This document shows, piece after piece, positions 1 to 6,982 of a stretch of 25,967 bases of DNA. The notes below the pieces were generated by a model, which worked only from the letters and a program-made list of their open reading frames with translations, was not told the DNA's origin and did not search any database. The stretch covers positions 343 to 26,309 of the forward strand of contig DCTX01000082.1 in assembly GCA_002329325.1 (NCBI GenBank), read 5' to 3'. How positions within the stretch are numbered: position 1 is the first letter of the stretch; every line of letters starts with the position of its first letter. The translations under genes and the position numbers were made by a program. Source of the DNA: Anaerolineales bacterium UBA1429. GTDB taxonomy: Bacteria > Chloroflexota > Anaerolineae > UBA1429.

Positions 1-608
1 GGGGACTGGGGCAGGGCGTAGAAGGCGCCCGGGTGCTGCCGGGAGGGCACCAGAAAGTCCCGCGCCCCCTCGGGGGTGGACTTGGTGAGGATGGGGGTTT
101 CCACCTCGGTAAAGCCGTTTTCGTCCATATAGCCCCGGATGGCGCTGACCACCCGGCTGCGCAGGCGCAGGGTGTTCTGCATGGTGGGCCGGCGCAGGTC
201 CAGATAGCGGTACTTCAGGCGCACCAGCTCGTTCTCGTTGGCGTTATCGTCGATGTAGATGGGGGGCGTTTCGCTCTTGTTCAGCAGCAGCGCCTCCTGG
301 ACGAACACCTCCACGTCGCCGTTGGGCAGCTTGGGGTTGACCGCCTCGGGGGCCCGGCGGCGCACCTGGCCCACCACGCTCACCACGTATTCCGAGCGCA
401 GAGACGCGCCCAGCTTAAAGCACTCGCCGCCGCAGGTGGCCTCGTCGAACACCAGCTGCACCAGGCCCTCCCGGTCCCGCAGCCATACGAACACCACGCC
501 GCCCAGGTCCCGGGTGCGCTGCACCCACCCCGACAAATGCACCTGCTGCCCTTCCAGGGCCGCGCAGACCTGGCCGCAGTAATGGGTGCGCCTATAGTTG
601 ATCGCCAT
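1..608 (-). CDS. aspS: Aspartyl-tRNA synthetase, N-terminal part (cut by window edge)
   Basis: Charges tRNA-Asp with aspartate in the cytoplasm. About 202 codons are visible from the ATG at 608; the C-terminal catalytic remainder lies beyond base 1. The N-terminal OB-fold anticodon-binding domain (about residues 15-110) has the typical LSGWVQRTRDLGG stretch. It is followed by the bacterial class IIb signature around LKYRYLDLRRP and then TPEGARDFLVPSR and FYALPQSP, the start of the catalytic core. The start codon lies inside the end of hisS (17-nt overlap), so the two synthetases are probably co-transcribed and translationally coupled. The hisS-aspS tandem is a common arrangement in Firmicutes. 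Whether this enzyme also charges tRNA-Asn (the non-discriminating type) cannot be told from this part. Confidence 0.95.
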   Translation of the reverse strand, partial: MAINYRRTHYCGQVCAALEGQQVHLSGWVQRTRDLGGVVFVWLRDREGLVQLVFDEATCGGECFKLGASLRSEYVVSVVGQVRRRAPEAVNPKLPNGDVEVFVQEALLLNKSETPPIYIDDNANENELVRLKYRYLDLRRPTMQNTLRLRSRVVSAIRGYMDENGFTEVETPILTKSTPEGARDFLVPSRQHPGAFYALPQS

Positions 609-1884
609 GTTCTTTTCCTCCCAGCTTGTCTAAGATCACCCGTTCCAGGGCGTTCAGGGGTATTTCGGTTTCGGTGCTGGAGGCCATATCCCGCAGCTTG
701 CAGGCACCCCGCTCCAGCTCGTCCCCGGCCAACACCGCCACCAGGGGCGCGCCTACCTTGTCGGCGTACTTGAATTGGGCCTTCAGCGACCGGGCCGCGT
801 GGTCCAGGTCGGCCCGCACCCCCAGGCTGCGCAGCTTTTCCACCAGGCGCAGGGCCTCCAACCGGGCCGGAGCGCCCAGGGTACACAGGAACACGTCGTA
901 CAGCCGGGGGGCCGCCGGGGCCGTGCCCTCCATATCCTGCACCAACAGCAGCCGCTCCACGCCCATGCCAAACCCGATGCCGCAGGTGGCCGGGCCGCCT
1001 ATCTGCTGGATCAGCCCGTCGTACCGGCCGCCGCCGCACACGGTCAGCGGGCCGTTTTCGGCGTCGGTGATGATCTCAAACACCGTGCGGGTGTAGTAGT
1101 CGAGGCCGCGGACGATGCGCGGATCGACGGAGTAATCCACGTCCAGCGCGTTCAGGCTGGCCTTGAGCGACTCGAAGTGGGCCGCGCAGTCCTCGTCCAG
1201 CGCGCCCAGCATGTCCGGCGCGTCCGTCAGCTCCGCCTGGCAGGAGGGCACCTTGCAGTCCAGAATGCGCAGCGGGTTGCGCTCAAAGCGATCCCGGCAG
1301 GTGTCGCACAGGCGGGGGAGCCGGGGCCGCAAAAAGTCCTTCAATTGCTCCAGATAGGCGGCGCGGCAGTTTGGGCAGCCGATGGAGTTGATCGAAACCC
1401 TCAACCCCCGGATGCCCGAGGCGGCCAGCACGTCCAGCGCCAAGCGGATGCCCTCGGCATCGCAGCTGGCGTCCTTCGCGCCGAAGACCTCAATGCCCAA
1501 CTGGTGGTGCTCGCGCAGCCGGCCGGACTGGGGCTTTTCATACCGGAACACCGGGCAGGAGATGTAATACATCTTCATCGGCAGCGCGCCCGCCTCCAGG
1601 TGCGCCTCGAGAAACGCCCGGGCCACGCCCGCGGTGCCCTCGGGCTTCAGCGTGACCGAGCGTCCGCCCTTGTCGAGAAAGGTGTACATCTCCTTTTGCA
1701 CCACGTCGGTGGTGTCGCCGACGGAGCGCAAGAACAGCTCCGTGTGTTCAAACACCGGCGTCCGCACCTCGCGATAGCCCGCCAGGCGGCAGGCTTCGCG
1801 CATGTTGGATTCCACCGCCTGCCAACGCGCGCTCTCGGCGGGCAGCACGTCCTGGGTGCCCTTGGGCGCCTGCGTGATCAGCAT
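592..1884 (-). CDS. hisS: Histidyl-tRNA synthetase
   Basis: Class II synthetase that attaches histidine to tRNA-His. The 430-aa product has the usual length. Motifs visible: APKGTQD at the N terminus, motif 2 around FRYEKPQSGRLREHHQ, the histidine-specific RGLDYYTRTVFE, a GGGRYDGL loop, motif 3 GIGFGMGVERLL, and a C-terminal anticodon-binding domain (about residues 330-420). A Cys cluster near residues 169-215 (IGCPNC, CDTC, DCKVPSC) is an insert I associate with clostridial HisRS. The ATG at 1884 follows a G-rich Shine-Dalgarno-like stretch. The gene has its own promoter and a terminator-like hairpin in the leader, and it overlaps aspS by 17 nt downstream. Confidence 0.96.
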   Translation of the reverse strand: MLITQAPKGTQDVLPAESARWQAVESNMREACRLAGYREVRTPVFEHTELFLRSVGDTTDVVQKEMYTFLDKGGRSVTLKPEGTAGVARAFLEAHLEAGALPMKMYYISCPVFRYEKPQSGRLREHHQLGIEVFGAKDASCDAEGIRLALDVLAASGIRGLRVSINSIGCPNCRAAYLEQLKDFLRPRLPRLCDTCRDRFERNPLRILDCKVPSCQAELTDAPDMLGALDEDCAAHFESLKASLNALDVDYSVDPRIVRGLDYYTRTVFEIITDAENGPLTVCGGGRYDGLIQQIGGPATCGIGFGMGVERLLLVQDMEGTAPAAPRLYDVFLCTLGAPARLEALRLVEKLRSLGVRADLDHAARSLKAQFKYADKVGAPLVAVLAGDELERGACKLRDMASSTETEIPLNALERVILDKLGGKEHGDQL

Positions 1885-1900
1885 CGAATCCCCCCAACAT

Positions 1901-1943
1901 AAAAATAGAGGCCGGGCCCCCGTCGCAGGGACGAGGGCCCGGC
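1901..1943 (-). terminator. Strong GC hairpin plus U-tract in the hisS leader
   Basis: Read on the minus strand, arms at 1943-1930 and 1924-1911 pair over 14 bp (one G-U) around a 5-nt loop. A U-rich tract (TATTTTT, 1907-1901) follows after a 3-nt gap. This has the form of an intrinsic terminator. It lies downstream of the hisS promoter and about 20 nt upstream of the hisS start, so it could be an attenuator of hisS-aspS. It could also simply end hsp20 transcripts about 100 nt after that gene. No T-box consensus was found. Confidence 0.6.
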
Positions 1944-1967
1944 TGTCATCGCCTACGGCAGTAGCTT

Positions 1968-1997
1968 ATTATAGGCGATGGTGGAACCAAATGTCAA
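1968..1997 (-). promoter_or_regulatory. Sigma-70-type promoter of hisS-aspS
   Basis: Minus-strand TTGACA (1997-1992), an 18-nt spacer and TATAAT (1973-1968), both hexamers at full consensus. The predicted start is near 1961, giving a leader of about 77 nt. A perfect 8-bp inverted repeat (ATCGCCTA at 1948-1955, TAGGCGAT at 1972-1979) overlaps the -10 box and start site and may be an operator. Confidence 0.75.
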
Positions 1998-2012
1998 GGT
2001 TCGCGCCTTGGT

Positions 2013-2453
2013 TTACTGAATCTCAATGCTCCGGCCGCTCTTGGGGGTTTCGGTGGCCTTGGGCAGGTTCATCTTCAGCACGCCGTCGTTGAACTCGGCG
2101 GTGATGCCGGTCTCGTTGACGCCGCTGACGTTGAAGGAACGCTGCATGCTGCCGTAGCGGCGCTCGCACATCACGTAGTTGGACTTCTCCTCGTTCTTGG
2201 TCTCGTCCATCTCGGCGCGGATGGTCAGGATGCCGTCGTCCACGTCGATCTTGATCTGGTCGCGCTTGAGGCCCGGCAGGTCCGCCTCCAGCAGGTACTT
2301 GTCGCCCATGTCGCGCACGTCCACCTTAAAGCCGCCGGTAAACGAATCGCTCGCAAAGGGCGCGAAGAAGCTGCGGAAAAAGTCGTCGCTCAAAAGGGAA
2401 TCGGGCCTCGCGGCCAAGCTCCTGCGGTAACGGTAAGGAATCAGGTTTGCCAT
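2013..2453 (-). CDS. hsp20: Small heat shock protein, Hsp20/alpha-crystallin family
   Basis: ATP-independent holdase chaperone that binds unfolding proteins during stress; cytoplasmic, probably oligomeric. The 146-aa product has a short N-terminal region rich in Phe, Arg and Ser, then the alpha-crystallin domain (about residues 42-140). Visible signatures are FKVDVRDMGDKYLLEADLPGLK and GVLKMNLPK, the latter being the conserved G-x-L segment. The reading frame extends 18 nt further to a TTG at 2471, but the ATG at 2453 is preferred: a GGAGG Shine-Dalgarno (2465-2461) sits 7 nt upstream, inside that extension. The sequence resembles clostridial homologues. A consensus promoter with CtsR-like repeats lies upstream. 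Confidence 0.93.
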   Translation of the reverse strand: MANLIPYRYRRSLAARPDSLLSDDFFRSFFAPFASDSFTGGFKVDVRDMGDKYLLEADLPGLKRDQIKIDVDDGILTIRAEMDETKNEEKSNYVMCERRYGSMQRSFNVSGVNETGITAEFNDGVLKMNLPKATETPKSGRSIEIQ

Positions 2454-2519
2454 AACAATGCCTCCATTCAAATTGGTGGGTTGATGACGGTTCCGGGATC
2501 ATCTCCCGTTTGCGAGATC

Positions 2520-2548
2520 ATTATAGATCAAAGGTAAAAGAAAGTCAA
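2520..2548 (-). promoter_or_regulatory. Sigma-70-type promoter of hsp20
   Basis: Minus-strand TTGACT (2548-2543), a 17-nt spacer and a perfect TATAAT (2525-2520), in an AT-rich island unlike the surrounding GC-rich DNA. The leader to the ATG at 2453 is about 60 nt. No CIRCE (HrcA) element is present. Confidence 0.75.
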
Positions 2549-2565
2549 TATCAAAGAAGGTAAAA
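2533..2565 (+). promoter_or_regulatory. CtsR-like heptad repeats over the hsp20 promoter
   Basis: On the plus strand GGTAAAA-GAA-AGTCAAT (2533-2549) matches the CtsR operator form RGTCAAA-NAN-RGTCAAA at 12 of 14 heptad positions with the correct 3-nt spacer. A second tandem pair, TATCAAA-GAA-GGTAAAA (2549-2565), is weaker. The first pair covers the -35 box and part of the spacer of the hsp20 promoter, where a repressor would block RNA polymerase. CtsR is a Firmicutes heat-shock repressor; its presence in this genome is not shown. Confidence 0.4.
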
Positions 2566-2639
2566 CCTTTGTTAAACAAAATTTGCTTGCGCCGGGCCTT
2601 TGGCCGCGGTATGCTGGTGGACAAAGAGGGTGAAGAACC

Positions 2640-3848
2640 GTGACCGATCGCCTGTATTATGCGGATTCCTACCTTAAAGAATTCGAGGGGCGGGTGCTGG
2701 AAGTCCGGGACGGCGCGGTGCGCCTGGACCGGACGGCGTTTTACCCCACCTCCGGCGGACAGCCCTTTGACACCGGCACGCTGAACGGCCTGGCCGTGAC
2801 GGACGTATACGCGGACGGGGCGGGCGAGGTGTGGCACCGGGTGGAAGGGTTGCTTTCTCCAGGCGACCGGGTGGCCGGCGCAATCGACTGGGCGCGCCGC
2901 TTTGACCACATGCAGCAGCACGCGGGGCAACACATCCTCTCGGCGGCCTTTCAGCAGGCCCTGGAGGCGCAGACCGTCTCGTTCCACCTGGGCCCCGAGA
3001 CCAGCACCATTGACCTCGATCGCCAGGACCTCTCCATTGAGGCGCTGGCCGAGGTAGAGGAGCTGGCCAACCGCGTCATCATGGAGGGGCGGGCCATCGA
3101 GGTGGCCCAATACGACGAGGCCGCGATCCAGAGCGTGTCGCTGCGCAAGCCGCCCCAGGTGGAAGGCCTGATCCGCGTCGTATCGGTGCCGGGGTTCGAC
3201 TATTCGGCCTGCGGCGGCACCCACCCGCGCTCCTGCGGCGAGGTGGGGCTGGTGCACATCGAGCGCTGGGAGACCCATCAGGGCCAGGCCCGGGTCACCT
3301 TCCTGTGCGGCCTGCGGGCCCTGCGGGACTATCGGCGCAAGAGCTGGATCGCCCGCGGGTTGGCCAGCCGCTGCAGCGTGGCCCTGGAAGACCTCCCGGC
3401 GGCCCTGGATAGGCTGGAGGCCGCCGCCGATGAGGCGCGGCGCCAGGCGACTCGCCTGAGGGCCCAGCTCCTGGAGTGGCAAGTGCCCGCCCTGGCCGCC
3501 GAGGCCACGCAGGTGGGCGAGTGGCGCGTGGTATGTCGCTTTCTGCAGGAGACCGAGGCAGCCGAGATGCGCCAACTGGCCACCCAGATCGTGCAGGCGC
3601 CGGGGATGGTGGCCGTGCTGGGCGTGGAGCGCCCCAGCCCCCAGTTCTGCCTGGCGCGCTCGGCCGATGTGGCCCTGGACATGGCAGCCCTGGCCGCCGA
3701 GTTGGCGGGCCCCTATGGCGGGCGCGGCGGCGGCAGGCCCCACATGGCCCAAGGAGGCGGCCTCCCGCGCGAAGGCCTGATCGCCATGCTCCAAGACGCG
3801 CAAGAGCGCCTGGCGCCCAGCGACGAAGCAACCCAGTGCAAGGAATAG
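2640..3848 (+). CDS. alaX: Alanyl-tRNA editing protein AlaX (long form)
   Basis: Free-standing trans-editing hydrolase that removes wrongly attached Ser (or Gly) from tRNA-Ala. The 402-aa product matches the long AlaX class: an N-terminal segment, a threonyl/alanyl-tRNA synthetase second additional domain, and a C-terminal DHHA1 domain. The zinc site is intact, with H90 and H94 (HMQQH) and C191/H195 (CGGTH). The DHHA1 end carries the Gly-rich GGRGGGRPHMAQGG stretch (about residues 360-375). A heptad-like region near residues 220-260 may form a coiled coil. The start is GTG at 2640; a purine-rich AGAGGGTGAAG precedes it. The upstream 168 nt is shared with the divergent hsp20 promoter. The next gene starts 4 nt after the stop. 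Confidence 0.92.
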   Translation: MTDRLYYADSYLKEFEGRVLEVRDGAVRLDRTAFYPTSGGQPFDTGTLNGLAVTDVYADGAGEVWHRVEGLLSPGDRVAGAIDWARRFDHMQQHAGQHILSAAFQQALEAQTVSFHLGPETSTIDLDRQDLSIEALAEVEELANRVIMEGRAIEVAQYDEAAIQSVSLRKPPQVEGLIRVVSVPGFDYSACGGTHPRSCGEVGLVHIERWETHQGQARVTFLCGLRALRDYRRKSWIARGLASRCSVALEDLPAALDRLEAAADEARRQATRLRAQLLEWQVPALAAEATQVGEWRVVCRFLQETEAAEMRQLATQIVQAPGMVAVLGVERPSPQFCLARSADVALDMAALAAELAGPYGGRGGGRPHMAQGGGLPREGLIAMLQDAQERLAPSDEATQCKE

Positions 3849-3852
3849 GGCT

Positions 3853-4704
3853 ATGAACGAGATCGCGGAAGGTGTGTATGTCGCCAGCGAGTTCGCCGGG
3901 GGGAACTGTGGCTTGATTCTGACAGGCCGAGGGCCGGTGCTGGTGGATACGCCCATGCTGCCCCACCAAGGGCGCCAGTGGCAGGCCGAGCTGCAGGCCA
4001 TGGGGCTGGGCCAGCCCTATGCCATCATCAATACCGATTACCACCTGGAGCACTATATGGGCAACGCCGCCTTTGTGCCCGTGCGGGTGATCGGGCACGA
4101 GGAATCGGAAAAGCCCCTCAGCCGCTATGACGAGGTGGCCTTGGAGAAGGTGGCCGAGCGCTATCGCGGCCAGAACCCCGCCCTGGCCAACGAGATCATG
4201 GGGCTGCGCTTCGAGCGCCCCCAGGTGTCGGTGGGAGATCGGCTTACCCTGCATCTGGGTAGCCGCGAGGTGCAGGTGCTCTACCTGGAGGGCCACACCC
4301 CAGCCTCGCTGGGCGTCTATCTGCCCAAGGAGCGCATCCTGTTCGCCGGGGACAATATCACCAATGGCGAGCACCCGGCAGCCTACCAGGCCAACTCCCT
4401 GGCCTGGCTCGAAACCCTCAAGACCATCAGAGAGATGGACATCGAGCTGATCGTCCCTGGCGTGGGCGAGCCTTGCACCAAAGAGGTCATCGATCCCCTG
4501 TACGAGTACCTGGCCGAGATGCGCCGCCGCATCCTGGAGCTCTTCAAGCAGGGCGCCAGCCGCCGCGAGTGCGTGGAGAAGGTCGGCATGCTGGAGTACT
4601 TTGTCGTGCCCAAAGGCCAGGAGAGCGAGGTCAAGCTTCGTCGCCGCCAGAGCATCGAGCGGGTCTATACCGAGATCCGCGTGGCCCTACGCCGCAGACA
4701 CTAG
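3853..4704 (+). CDS. Metallo-beta-lactamase-fold hydrolase with altered metal site
   Basis: A 283-aa MBL-fold protein, substrate unknown. The fold shows in the N-terminal strand pattern, NTDYHLEH (residues 60-67) at the position of the HxHxDH motif, EGHTPAS (H148) and LFAGDN (D167). Several canonical ligands differ: the first His is Asp62, the motif Asp is Glu66, and the late PGHG histidine is Val204 (PGVGEP). Either a different metal arrangement or loss of hydrolysis is possible. A helical C-terminal tail of about 70 residues follows the core. ATG at 3853 follows alaX by 4 nt, and the next gene starts 17 nt after its stop, suggesting one operon. No partner points to a pathway. Confidence 0.8.
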   Translation: MNEIAEGVYVASEFAGGNCGLILTGRGPVLVDTPMLPHQGRQWQAELQAMGLGQPYAIINTDYHLEHYMGNAAFVPVRVIGHEESEKPLSRYDEVALEKVAERYRGQNPALANEIMGLRFERPQVSVGDRLTLHLGSREVQVLYLEGHTPASLGVYLPKERILFAGDNITNGEHPAAYQANSLAWLETLKTIREMDIELIVPGVGEPCTKEVIDPLYEYLAEMRRRILELFKQGASRRECVEKVGMLEYFVVPKGQESEVKLRRRQSIERVYTEIRVALRRRH

Positions 4705-4721
4705 GCCGCAAAGAAGGAAGC

Positions 4722-5642
4722 ATGTCGGAACTGCTCCCGGACCATCGCCGCGTACTGCGCGATTACTACATGGCCTCTTCTGTGGAGGAGGCCATCGCCT
4801 ACCTGGCGGCCCATCCCGGCGACGCCCAGATCATCGGCGGCGGCACCAAGCTGATGCCCCTGCTGCAGCGGGGCCAGGCCGTAGCCACACGCCTGGTGGA
4901 TGTCTCGCGCATCACGAGCATGAAGCGCGTGCGCATCGAAGGCGAGTTTCTGGTGATCGGCGGAGCGGTCACCTACGCCCAGCTCTTGATCAAGGAGCTG
5001 GTTGCCGGCCACATGCCCATCCTGGCGGAAGTGGCACAGATGGTGGGCACGACCCAACTCCGCCAGCAGGCGTCGCTGGCAGGCAGCATCGTCCATGCCC
5101 GGGGGAACAGCGAGGGGGCCATCACCCTGATCGCCTTGGGCGCCGAGGCCGAGATCGCCAACCTGACCGGCGCTCAGTGGATGCCGGTGCGCGCCCTCTT
5201 TGTGCGCCCCGGGGTCTCGCGGGTGAACAGCACCGCCGAGATCGTGACCGCCGTGCGCATCCCGCTGCTGGGCGTGGGCCAGGGGGCGGCCGTGGCCCGC
5301 GTCGAGCCCGGCCCGGGCGAGGGCTACTCCCCCTTGATCGCAGCCGTGGCGTTGGGGTTGGGGCCAGATGACGATGCCCTGGATTGGTTCACCCTATCGG
5401 TGGGCACGCCGAGCAGCGTGCCGCGCCAGTGGCAATTGAGCGAGCTGGCCAACGGTCGCCCCGCAGCGCCCCCCGACCTGCGCCAGGCCGCCCTGGCGGC
5501 GGCCCTGCCCGCGCGCGCCGCCTCTCCCGAAGAGGGCGCGCCGGATCCCCAGCAGGCATCTGCCGCCATCCTCGCCGCCTACGACCAGGCGCTGGCGCGC
5601 GCCCGCGCCAGCCGCGCGGCGCCACCCGCCACCGCACCCTAG
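4722..5642 (+). CDS. FAD-binding subunit-like protein of the xanthine/CO dehydrogenase family
   Basis: A 306-aa homologue of the medium subunit (CoxM/XdhB/CutM type) of molybdenum hydroxylases, which carries FAD and passes electrons to an acceptor. The N-terminal PCMH-type FAD domain shows IIGGGTKLMPLLQRG (about residues 37-51). A later QLRQQASLAGSI segment stands where the family usually has RNRGTIGGN, so the second flavin-contact motif is diverged. The C-terminal domain (about residues 180-300) resembles CO_deh_flav_C. The tail is Ala/Arg-rich and low in complexity. ATG at 4722 is chosen because AAGAAGGAAG precedes it. No molybdopterin or 2Fe-2S subunit gene is in the window, which is unusual for this family. 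Confidence 0.8.
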   Translation: MSELLPDHRRVLRDYYMASSVEEAIAYLAAHPGDAQIIGGGTKLMPLLQRGQAVATRLVDVSRITSMKRVRIEGEFLVIGGAVTYAQLLIKELVAGHMPILAEVAQMVGTTQLRQQASLAGSIVHARGNSEGAITLIALGAEAEIANLTGAQWMPVRALFVRPGVSRVNSTAEIVTAVRIPLLGVGQGAAVARVEPGPGEGYSPLIAAVALGLGPDDDALDWFTLSVGTPSSVPRQWQLSELANGRPAAPPDLRQAALAAALPARAASPEEGAPDPQQASAAILAAYDQALARARASRAAPPATAP

Positions 5643-5651
5643 CGGCCCGCC

Positions 5652-6830
5652 ATGTCGCCCGGGATCTATCTCCATATCCCTTTTTGCCGCGCCAAGTGCC
5701 TGTATTGCGACTTTTGCTCCTACGCCGGCTACGAAGCGCTGCACGCCCCCTACGCCGACGCCCTGATCCAGCAGATCGAGGCCCACGCCGCGTTCTGGCG
5801 ACGCGGCATGGACGGCGCCCCCCCCTATGATACGCTCTACGTGGGCGGGGGCACTCCTACGGTATTGCCCTCGGAGCGCCTGGCCGCGCTGCGAGAGGCG
5901 TGTGGCCGGGCCCTGGCCCTGCCGCCGGGGGTCGAGGCCACGGTGGAGGCCAACCCGGGCACGGTGACGCGGGCCTCGCTAGAGGAGCTGGCCCGCGGCG
6001 GCTACAACCGGCTGAGCCTGGGCGTGCAGAGCCTGGATAATGACGAGCTGGCCCTGCTGGGCCGCATCCATGACCGCCAGGCCGCGCTGGATGCCATGGC
6101 CGATGCCCGCGCGGCAGGCCTGCGCAACATCAGCCTGGATCTGATGTTCGGCCTGCCCCATCAGACCCTGGCGCGCTGGCGGGCCAACCTGGAGCAGGCC
6201 CTGGAGCTGGCGCCGGAACACCTCTCGCTCTATGCCCTGACGCTGGAGGAGCACACCCCTCTGGCGGCCCAGGTTGCGCGGGGGGCGCTGCCCACCCCCG
6301 ATGACGATCTGGCAGCCGACATGTACGAGTTGGCCCAGGAGTTGCTGGCAGCGGCGGGCTATGAGCAATACGAGATCTCGAACTGGGCCCGCCGCTCTCC
6401 GGATGACCTGCCTGGGGCCATCCCCCTCCTGGCCTGCCGCCATAACCTGCACTACTGGCGCAACGAGCACTACCTGGGGCTGGGGGCGGGCGCCCACGGC
6501 TATGACGACACCGGCCGCTATGCCCACACCGCGGACCCCGCCGAGTATGTGCGGCGGATCGCCGCGGACGAGAGCACCCTGGTGAGCAGCGAGCCGATCA
6601 CACGAGAGCAGGCCATGGATGAGACCATGATGCTGGGGCTGCGGCTGAACCAGGGCGTGAGCCGGCAGGTCTTTCAGCGGCGCTTTGGGGTGGCGCTGGA
6701 GGATGTGTACGCCGAGGCGCTGGCCGAGCTGGCAGGCACGGGCCTGCTGGAGAGCGATGCCGAGGGCATCCGCCTGACGTCGCGCGGGCGCCTGCTGGGG
6801 AACCGGGTATTCGGCGCGTTCCTGCGCTAG
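5652..6830 (+). CDS. hemW: HemW-type radical SAM protein (heme chaperone, formerly HemN-like)
   Basis: Radical SAM enzyme relative of coproporphyrinogen III dehydrogenase; HemW proteins bind heme and are thought to deliver it to target proteins. The 392-aa product starts YLHIPFCRAKCLYCDFCS, with the 4Fe-4S cysteines C12, C16 and C19 in CxxxCxxC spacing. The residue two after C19 is Phe, as in HemW, not the Cys typical of true HemN. YVGGGTPT (the SAM-binding Gly-rich motif) and NPGT follow. A HemW C-terminal domain covers about residues 310-390 (GLRLNQGV). The ATG lies 9 nt after the preceding stop, with no strong Shine-Dalgarno, so coupling to the upstream gene is likely. Confidence 0.92.
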   Translation: MSPGIYLHIPFCRAKCLYCDFCSYAGYEALHAPYADALIQQIEAHAAFWRRGMDGAPPYDTLYVGGGTPTVLPSERLAALREACGRALALPPGVEATVEANPGTVTRASLEELARGGYNRLSLGVQSLDNDELALLGRIHDRQAALDAMADARAAGLRNISLDLMFGLPHQTLARWRANLEQALELAPEHLSLYALTLEEHTPLAAQVARGALPTPDDDLAADMYELAQELLAAAGYEQYEISNWARRSPDDLPGAIPLLACRHNLHYWRNEHYLGLGAGAHGYDDTGRYAHTADPAEYVRRIAADESTLVSSEPITREQAMDETMMLGLRLNQGVSRQVFQRRFGVALEDVYAEALAELAGTGLLESDAEGIRLTSRGRLLGNRVFGAFLR

Positions 6831-6982
6831 GCGCGGCAGGCGCATCCGCCCGCTCGCCGGCGCTTGCGCCCGGACGCGGGGTTACGGTAGGATACGAGCA
6901 CCATCGGGCAGGCATCGTCGTCAGGAGCGCGCACCATGCAAAGGGTCTGGCACCGTCGGTTTTGCGCAACGAGGGCAGGGCG

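Noticed and set aside
2499..4001. 500-codon open frame antisense to alaX
   Set aside because: It runs antisense across alaX, which has intact zinc motifs, and its own translation has no family resemblance.
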